A DNA stretch of 37,964 nucleotides from Cyclobacteriaceae bacterium (GTDB taxonomy: Bacteria > Bacteroidota > Bacteroidia > Cytophagales > Cyclobacteriaceae). The first letter of the stretch is position 1; each line of letters opens with the position of its first letter. Positions 34,929 through 37,964 of the stretch are shown piece by piece. The stretch covers positions 1 to 37,964 of the forward strand of contig CATQIH010000047.1 of the NCBI GenBank assembly GCA_958296015.1, read 5' to 3'. The notes beneath the pieces were generated by a model. It saw only the letters and a program-made list of their open reading frames with translations. It did not search any database and was not told the DNA's origin. A program made the position numbers and the translations under genes.

Positions 34929-36255
34929 ATGCTTACCCTTCTTGCTGTATTAGCTGCCTTTGCACTGATCATCATCGCCATCATCCGGTTTGATATTCAT
35001 CCGTTTCTGGCTCTGTTTGTAGGAGCTATTGTGTATGGACTGCTGGCAGGGATGCCCGGTGAACTCATCATTCAAGCCATCTCTGAAGGATTTGGCGGTG
35101 TGCTGGGCAGCATCGGACTGCTGATCTTGCTGGGCGTAATCATCGGAACATTTCTGGAGAAATCCGGTGGTGCGTTTGTCATTGCTCAAAAGATACTGGC
35201 CTGGATCGGCCAGAAGTCCGTGATGCTTGCCATGATGGTGACAGGGTATATCTTATCGGTTCCCGTGTTTGCCGACAGCACGTTTATCATGCTCAACCCG
35301 ATCAACAAGTCGTTGTCTGCCAAAGGCAAGCTGCCCTTTGCCGCTACCACAGTGGCACTGGCGTTAGGGGTTACGGCCTCTCACTCGATGGTACCGCCGA
35401 CGCCAGGCCCGATTGCTGCTGCCGGTATCCTGGAAGCCGACCTGGGTATGGTCATTTTCTGGGGCATCATCATCAGTTCAATGGCACTGGTACCCTGTTT
35501 TTTCTTTGCCAAATACGTTGCCTCCAGGATTGATCTTGTGCCTCATTTTGCTGAAGTGGAGAAAACGACGGAGACCAAAAATACCCTGCTGTTGGAAAAG
35601 CTTTCCTACCTATTCTTATTCCGTTGCTGCTGATCGTACTGGCCTCTGTAGCAGCGTATCCCACCCAACCGTTCGGAGATAATGTCTTCACTTCGCTTCT
35701 TCTGTTTGTTGGCAGTCCGGTGATTGCCTTGCTGTTGGGCGCGTTTTTGTCATTCACGCTTCCTACCAAATTTGATAGAAAGCTTCTGTCGTCTTCAGGC
35801 TGGTTTGGAGAAGCTCTGCTCATTGCCGCCCCCGTGATTTTGATTACAGGGGCTGGTGGCGTATTCGGAAAAATGCTACAGCATTCCGGCATCGCTGCTC
35901 TGGTGAGCGGCAACATTCAGGCAGGTAGCCTGAGCCTGCTGCTGCCCTTTCTGATGGCCTCTGCTTTGAAAACCGCCCAGGGTTCTTCCACCGTAGCCCT
36001 GGTCACCACGGCTTCCATCGTAGCACCCTTGTTGCCTACCCTGGGACTGGATTCGGAGGTTTCCAAAGTGTTTACCGTGCTGGCCATCGGTGCCGGGGCC
36101 ACGGCTGTCTCCCATGCCAACGACAGCTTTTTCTGGGCCATGACGCAACTCACAGGCATGAACGTGAAGCAGGGCTACCAATTGCAGAGCACCGGCACGC
36201 TGATTCTGGATGCACCGCCATCACGCTGATTCTGGTGATCAGTTCTTTTGTCTGA
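34929..36255 (+). pseudogene. GntP-family gluconate/organic acid:H+ symporter, two frameshifts
   Basis: The first frame (34929-35633) gives the N-terminal half of a GntP permease: LLAVLAAFALIIIAIIRFDI, FLALFVGAIVYGLLAGMP, ILLGVIIGTFLEKSGGA, and ASHSMVPPTPGPIAAAGILE, a family signature. Near 35600 one base is missing after GGAAAAG; in the next frame PILIPLLLIVLASV continues to GSSTVALVTTASIVAPLL and HANDSFFWAMTQLTGMN. Near 36207 another base is missing (TTCTGGATG); shifting again restores CTAITLILVISSFV and a TGA at 36253-36255. Restored length is about 442 residues, normal for the family. Each gap could be repaired by one G next to a G-run, so sequencing error must be considered besides true decay. 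If intact, it would import gluconate or a similar sugar acid. Confidence 0.85.
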
Positions 36256-36324
36256 TAGTAGATCACACAGTACAGTACAGGATGAATGCCGGTGATATTT
36301 TGCTGTCTTTTGCCGGTGAACAAC

Positions 36325-37964
36325 ATGACTATGAAACAATACATTACCCTAGTACTATTCCTGATGAGCCTCCAGTCTGTTCAGGCACAACTTCCCCCGG
36401 TCTTTGACTCAACGTACCAGGCAAAAGCCCGACGTTCTGAAATGGTCAAAACCTACCTGACACCCCAACGCGTCGTATGGCAGTCTGATTCCGACGGGCA
36501 ATACATCCAAAACCCTGACAAGCTGCTGGAGCAGGGCAACGGACAGGTAGCCGTCAACGACGAAGGGCTGTGTCGGCTGTTGAGTTCCGAAGACCATCAT
36601 CCGGGCCTGCTGCTGGACTATGGCAGGGAAATCCAGGGCGGCATTAAGCTGGCAATGGGCATCCGGCCCGATCAGACCCCAGCCAAGCTGCGGATACGTT
36701 TTGGTGAATCGGTGGGAGAAGCCATGTCAGATATCGGGGGCAGAACCAATGCCACCAACGAGCATTCGCTGCGGGATTTCATCATAGAAGTGCCCTGGCT
36801 GGGTACGGTGGAAGTGGGAGAAACCGGCTTTCGGTTTGTGCGAATAGATGTGGTAGGCGATTCAGCAGACATTCCGCTCAAAGCTGTGACAGCCGCCTTT
36901 GTGTACCGTGATCTCCTCTACTCCGGCTCTTTTACCAGTAGCGACGAGCGGCTGAATAAAATATGGGAAACCGGTGCCTACACCGTGCATCTCAACATGC
37001 AGGAGTATCTCTGGGATGGCATCAAGCGGGATCGCCTGGTGTGGGTAGGCGATATGCATCCTGAAGTGATGACCATCAATACGGTGTTTGGCCAGCACGA
37101 TATTGTGCCCAAAAGTCTGGATCTGGCCCGCGACCAGCATCCGCTACCGGCCTGGATGAACGGCATCAGCTCATACTCCATGTGGTGGATTCTGATACAT
37201 AAAAACTGGTATGATTACCACGGCGACCTGGCCTACCTCAAGGAGCAGGAAGCTTATATGACAGGCTTGCTGGACCAGTTGAGTACGTTCATCGATAGCA
37301 ATAATAAAGAGGTGCTGGACGGGGGTCGCTTCCTAGACTGGCCCACCAGTGAGCTACCAACTGCCGTACACGCAGGTTTGCAAGCCATGATGATCATGGC
37401 CTTTGAGGCAGGCAGTTCTTTGATGCATACGCTGAAACGGCCCGAGCTGGAGAAAAAGTACCGGCAAGTGGCTGTCCGTCTGCGCAAACACCAACCACAG
37501 GGCAACACCACCAAGCAGGCTGCCGCCCTGATGGCACTGGCTGGTTTGCAACCGGCTGAACAGGTTGACCGAGAAGTGCTGAAACAGGATGGCGTACAGC
37601 GCATGTCTACCTTTTATGGCTACTACATACTGGAAGCAATGGCCCAGGCCGGAGATTACACCGGAGCCATGCAGGCGATCAGAGATTACTGGGGTGGTAT
37701 GCTGGACCTGGGGGCTACCACTTTCTGGGAAGATTTTGACGTGCGCGACATTGTGAATAGCGGACGCATCGACGAGCTGATTCCCGCCAATAAAAAGGAC
37801 ATCCACGGTGACTTTGGTGAGTACTGTTACATAGGCTACCGCCATAGCCTGTGCCACGGCTGGGCCAGCGGGCCTACCTCCTGGCTTACTCAGTATGTGC
37901 TGGGAGTTAACGTGGCAGACGGTGGAGAAAAGATTATCCTAAAACCCCATCTGGGTGATCTGGC
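36325..37964 (+). CDS. GH78-like alpha-L-rhamnosidase / six-hairpin glycosidase (partial, runs off window)
   Basis: About 546 residues visible from the ATG at 36325; a second ATG at 36331 is an equal candidate. A signal peptide (KQYITLVLFLMSLQSVQAQ) is followed by an N-terminal beta-sandwich part (LLLDYGREIQGGIKLAMGIR, KLRIRFGESVGEAMSDIGG, FRFVRIDVVG). The (alpha/alpha)6 barrel shows EYLWDGIKRDRLVWVGDMHP, the position where GH78 enzymes carry their catalytic region, and GATTFWEDFD, equivalent to the GATTxWE motif with a catalytic-type glutamate. The end (YRHSLCHGWASGPTSWLTQY) leads into the C-terminal rhamnosidase beta domain, which is cut by the window. Expected role: removal of alpha-L-rhamnose or a similar sugar in the periplasm. 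Confidence 0.88.
   Translation, partial: MTMKQYITLVLFLMSLQSVQAQLPPVFDSTYQAKARRSEMVKTYLTPQRVVWQSDSDGQYIQNPDKLLEQGNGQVAVNDEGLCRLLSSEDHHPGLLLDYGREIQGGIKLAMGIRPDQTPAKLRIRFGESVGEAMSDIGGRTNATNEHSLRDFIIEVPWLGTVEVGETGFRFVRIDVVGDSADIPLKAVTAAFVYRDLLYSGSFTSSDERLNKIWETGAYTVHLNMQEYLWDGIKRDRLVWVGDMHPEVMTINTVFGQHDIVPKSLDLARDQHPLPAWMNGISSYSMWWILIHKNWYDYHGDLAYLKEQEAYMTGLLDQLSTFIDSNNKEVLDGGRFLDWPTSELPTAVHAGLQAMMIMAFEAGSSLMHTLKRPELEKKYRQVAVRLRKHQPQGNTTKQAAALMALAGLQPAEQVDREVLKQDGVQRMSTFYGYYILEAMAQAGDYTGAMQAIRDYWGGMLDLGATTFWEDFDVRDIVNSGRIDELIPANKKDIHGDFGEYCYIGYRHSLCHGWASGPTSWLTQYVLGVNVADGGEKIILKPHLGDL

Overview
The window comes from a member of the Bacteroidota, most likely a polysaccharide-degrading Cytophagales-type bacterium (the order is inference). 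The reasons are a SusC/SusD pair with an adjacent FecI/FecR-type sigma/anti-sigma pair, many Tat-signal Gfo/Idh/MocA oxidoreductases and TIM-barrel epimerase-like proteins, four formylglycine sulfatases, a Hc1-type histone-like protein, TAnnTTTG-like promoter elements, and little sign of Shine-Dalgarno sequences.

Layout. (1) Positions 1-8.3 kb, minus strand: ECF sigma factor, FecR anti-sigma, STN-bearing SusC, SusD, a DUF1080 (3-keto-disaccharide hydrolase-like) protein and the start of a Gfo/Idh/MocA oxidoreductase. This is a glycan uptake locus controlled by trans-envelope signalling. (2) 8.5-12.8 kb, plus strand: two pairs of exported or periplasmic sugar enzymes (TIM barrel + bicupin; Gfo/Idh + TIM barrel). 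With DUF1080 they suggest an oxidative 3-keto-glycoside route. (3) 12.8-16.85 kb: an AT-rich accessory island with a hicBA toxin-antitoxin pair, an unrecognised 340-aa protein with a PD-(D/E)XK-like nuclease signature, a gene fragment, an IS110 element with a candidate bridge-RNA region, and a divergent noncoding array of exactly 42-bp period. (4) 16.9-24.6 kb: a small unknown protein and a sulfatase, a DisA_N/DACNV-like (putative cyclic-di-AMP synthase-like) protein, a GH5 + sulfatase operon, and another sulfatase followed by an overlapping 32-codon membrane ORF. (5) 24.7-29.2 kb: cardiolipin synthase-like PLD enzyme, and an MscS channel with a PepSY protein (envelope functions). (6) 29.5-30.44 kb: a broken gene tail and a truncated IS1 abutting a fourth sulfatase. 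(7) 32.7-33.3 kb: a histone H1-like gene that has lost its normal stop, a long hairpin, and a second array of exactly 43-bp period made of alternating palindromes whose arms change in a compensatory way. (8) 33.4-38 kb: Gfo/Idh oxidoreductase, a GntP-type permease with two frameshifts, and a GH78-like rhamnosidase running off the end.

Taken together, the enzymes fit depolymerisation, desulfation and oxidative processing of a sulfated, possibly rhamnose- and uronate-containing polysaccharide. The substrate is inferred from family content only. The most unusual features are the two constant-period, highly diverged palindromic arrays (42 and 43 bp), for which I know no described family.
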